From Mycoplasmopsis agalactiae PG2 (GTDB lineage Bacteria; Bacillota_I; Bacilli_A; Mycoplasmatales; Metamycoplasmataceae), in contig NC_009497.1 of assembly GCF_000063605.1 (NCBI RefSeq), positions 434,001 through 498,000 of the forward strand: a stretch of DNA of 64,000 nucleotides. Reading direction: 5' to 3'. Of this stretch, positions 63,555-64,000 are shown piece by piece. Below the pieces are notes generated by a model. The model ran no database searches and was not told where the DNA came from. It worked only from the letters and a program-made list of their open reading frames with translations. Position 1 is the stretch's first letter. Every line of letters begins with the position of its first letter. Position numbers and translations under genes: made by a program.

Positions 63555-64000
63555 CTACTATTTTTTAGCTGCTTCTCTAGCTTCTTTTTCTTCTTTTAAT
63601 TTTCTGTCTTCATCTTCATTTCCAACAGAAACAATTGCTCTATATAAATTGCCTTTATATTCGGCTCATACTTCAGCATTTCATTGGCTGTTTGTGTGTT
63701 TTTTACCTGAAATATAGCCTTTTTCGTCAAGTGTTAAATATGTTTTATCATTGTCCTGATTTGCATCAAAAACTAAATCTTCAGGATATGAAGTCTTTTG
63801 ATATCATTTAACACCTTCAACAACTTGCTTAGTTTCATTATCTATTAAAGAAAGTTGTTTTTTCTCAGAGCCATTGCCCATAACGGTAACATTTTGCATG
63901 TTAAGAGCATACTTAGGATGTGAATAATAGTTTCAAGCTTTCATTTCATTTTTGTCTAAAAGTAATTTATGAACTTGTTCTTTTGAAAGCGCTCTTTCTT
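63555..64000 (-). pseudogene. Transglutaminase-like protein, upstream part (tandem TAG; runs off right edge)
   Basis: The frame enters from the right edge and shows exported-protein sequence: N-Y-Y-S-H-P-K-Y-A, G-V-K-W-Y-Q-K-T-S and an S-Q-W-N-A-E-V-W-A-E-Y-K-G-N-L-Y segment like repeats of mycoplasma surface lipoproteins, then a Lys/Glu/Ala-rich helix. It ends in two adjacent in-frame TAG codons at 63560-63555. The same frame continues directly into the transglutaminase domain, so a nonsense event is likelier than two genes. Confidence 0.6.

Overview
The window is a wall-less, low-GC Mollicute chromosome read with genetic code 4 (TGA = Trp). Nearly every long gene only stays open if TGA is read as tryptophan. 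The gene content fits the Mycoplasma (Mycoplasmopsis) hominis cluster, and the bovis/agalactiae group fits best: a mraZ-rsmH-ftsA-like-ftsZ division cluster, a DUF31 serine protease lipoprotein, an IS1634-like remnant, and an integrative conjugative element (ICE) of the type described in M. agalactiae and M. bovis. Species is not proven from sequence alone.

Layout. 1-8.6 kb, mostly minus strand: start of upp, ssb-pepO-rsmE, a GcvH-like gene and a dead Fic gene on the plus strand, then the division cluster ending in ftsZ with an autoregulatory-looking MraZ site. 8.7-11.7 kb: divergent ktrA and ktrB potassium uptake genes. 11.7-19.3 kb, plus strand: uvrB-uvrA, a NERD-domain gene, a YgjP-like metallopeptidase, ychF and tRNA-Trp(CCA). 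19.4-21.0 kb: a membrane protein, then hpt-greA on the minus strand.

About 21.5-44.3 kb is one ICE, coded on the minus strand. Read from its right end it holds an iteron-like repeat array, a small ORF, a MobL-like relaxase, a TraG/VirD4 coupling protein, a DNA cytosine methyltransferase, an ArdC-like antirestriction protein, an OB-fold/SSB protein, a lipoprotein behind a 25-bp palindromic operator, a pilin-like protein, a VirB6-like channel protein, the TraE/VirB4 ATPase, a giant surface protein, a MazF/ToxN-like toxin candidate and the DDE (Mutator-like) recombinase. At least eight of these genes carry frameshifts in homopolymers or in-frame TAA codons, so the element looks immobile or phase-switched. 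The recombinase, toxin candidate, pilin and SSB genes are intact.

44.6-50.1 kb is accessory: two membrane proteins, an IS remnant, a broken short-chain dehydrogenase and a DUF31 (Mycoplasma Ig protease-like) lipoprotein. 50.3-56.2 kb returns to housekeeping: a membrane protein, ruvX, alaS, mnmA and deoD. 56.3-64.0 kb is accessory again: a coiled-coil membrane protein, an unusual helicase-nuclease-exonuclease gene with a lost C-terminal membrane anchor, a DUF285 surface protein with a G8 tract and a cysteine-rich tail, and a transglutaminase-like protein running off the right edge.

Two signals cut across genes. An 11-mer, CTATAAAACAG, occurs at least ten times outside the ICE and never exactly inside it. 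Perfect palindromes with a 3-nt centre precede lipoprotein genes.
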